Assembly (NCBI GenBank): GCA_002238855.1
Contig: MPND01000026.1
Location: forward strand, 1 to 49,933
Origin: SAR202 cluster bacterium bin90
GTDB lineage: Bacteria; Chloroflexota; Dehalococcoidia; Lucifugimonadales; JADFKI01
Reading direction: 5' to 3'
Length of the DNA: 49,933 bases
The first letter of the stretch is position 1; each line of letters starts with the position of its first letter. Position numbers and translations under genes: made by a program. Shown here piece by piece: positions 49,484 through 49,933 of this stretch. Under the pieces are notes generated by a model. It saw nothing but the letters and a program-made list of their open reading frames with translations. It searched no databases and had not been told where the DNA came from.

Positions 49484-49933
49484 ATGACCACCACCAACTA
49501 CCCACCACTGTCAGGGCCCACATACCCAGCCACGCTCGACGAGCAGCTTCGCGCGCTGGAGTCGGATTCGCAGTTGCAGGCGTTCGCAGAGGCGAGGCGG
49601 CGTCTGTCGTCCGACCCGTATCGGCCCGCTTACCACTTCTCGCCGCCGCAGAATGTGATGAACGACCCGAACGGGCTGTGTTTCTGGCAGGGGCGGTGGC
49701 ACCTGTTTTTCCAGTACAGACCCGGCGGCGCGGAGGACCGCGTTCACTGGGGGCATACGGTAAGCGACGACCTGATTCACTGGCGCGACCTGCCGCTTGC
49801 GCTGTACCCGGATACGGAGAAGGACTGCTACAGCGGGCAGAATCTGGTGGAGGACGACCGAGTCATCGCCATTTATCACGGCACGGAGTCGGGCAATGCC
49901 ATCGCTACGGCGTCCGATCCGCTGCTGCTTAAT
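49484..49933 (+). CDS. Glycoside hydrolase family 32 protein (3' end outside window)
   Basis: The first 150 residues of a GH32 enzyme (invertase, levanase or sucrose-6-phosphate hydrolase). The beta-fructosidase signature is HFSPPQNVMNDPNGL near residue 50, with the nucleophilic Asp in NDPNG, followed by HLFFQYRPGG, VHWGHTVSDDLIHW and CYSGQNLVEDD. The reading frame is open to the edge. There is no signal peptide, so a cytoplasmic enzyme is likely. ATG 49484 is the only sensible start; AGGA lies 11 bases upstream. Confidence 0.93.
   Translation, partial: MTTTNYPPLSGPTYPATLDEQLRALESDSQLQAFAEARRRLSSDPYRPAYHFSPPQNVMNDPNGLCFWQGRWHLFFQYRPGGAEDRVHWGHTVSDDLIHWRDLPLALYPDTEKDCYSGQNLVEDDRVIAIYHGTESGNAIATASDPLLLN

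Noticed and set aside
49393..49932. 179-residue ORF at the right edge
   Set aside because: Different frame from the GH32 gene, which shows NDPNG and other family motifs.

Overview
The window is bacterial chromosomal DNA of fairly high GC (clearly above 50% by eye), densely coded on both strands, with many TTG and GTG starts set by visible Shine-Dalgarno (SD) sequences. Gene content suggests a free-living or host-associated Chloroflexota, perhaps close to the SAR202/Dehalococcoidia lineages: a DUF2339 membrane protein, Uma2-type proteins, a CaiB/BaiF CoA-transferase, enoyl-CoA hydratases, acetamidase/formamidase, a DRTGG-type phosphotransacetylase-like protein, CO-dehydrogenase-family flavin and iron-sulfur subunits, and cytochrome c maturation proteins. 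The assignment is an inference from gene families; there is no rRNA here to test it.

Layout. 1-7.6 kb: a DUF2339 protein running off the left edge, serS, an Uma2 protein, a HicBA toxin-antitoxin pair, ilvE, a small membrane protein and a PAP2-like protein. 7.6-9.0 kb: a low-GC cassette of three unrecognised genes. 9.2-10.9 kb: a sodium:solute symporter preceded by a TPP riboswitch and an intrinsic terminator, so probably a thiamin or thiamin-precursor transporter. 11-16.6 kb: a HAD dehalogenase, a DUF2283 pair, an SDR, a lipoprotein, a SAM methyltransferase and a protein closely resembling eukaryotic sterol C-24 methyltransferase. 16.8-19.4 kb: rpsF-ssb-rpsR and a membrane-anchored SurA/PpiC-like foldase. 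19.4-20.8 kb: a compact two-gene unit, an EVK-type nuclease-like protein fused by stop/start overlap to a PIN-domain protein, behind a palindromic operator-like site. 20.9-24.1 kb: an ornithine cyclodeaminase family enzyme, a CapA protein and a GNAT.

24.2-27.7 kb holds an isolated phage pair (terminase large subunit and portal) with no other phage genes. 27.7-30.4 kb holds a NodIJ-like ABC-2 exporter, an orphan HicB and a GNAT. 30.5-35.9 kb holds cytochrome c biogenesis genes (ccmH-ccmF-ccmI-like) translationally coupled to an upstream Uma2 gene. 36-49.9 kb is mainly metabolic: a P-loop/DRTGG protein, coxM, coxS, coxG, two enoyl-CoA hydratases, an alpha/beta hydrolase, acetamidase, CoA-transferase, a retropepsin-like aspartic protease, a cupin, a Phd/PIN module, an Mrp ATPase and a DUF59 Fe-S assembly protein, then tRNA-Pro(GGG), a secreted TIMP-like protein and the start of a GH32 glycosidase.

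Two dispersed repeat families run through the window: a composite palindromic element (a block containing CATCGATGTACAGGATGGGG, often followed by a CCCCATCC...GGGGGAAGG hairpin) and a CAGT-rich leader element. Copies of the first family lie inside two coding sequences in frame, and one supplies the SD of the phage portal gene. At least five toxin-antitoxin-like modules lie in 50 kb. The strongest candidates for something new are the nuclease-PIN unit at 19.4-20.8 kb, the low-GC three-gene cassette at 7.6-9.0 kb, and the sterol methyltransferase homologue at 15.6 kb.
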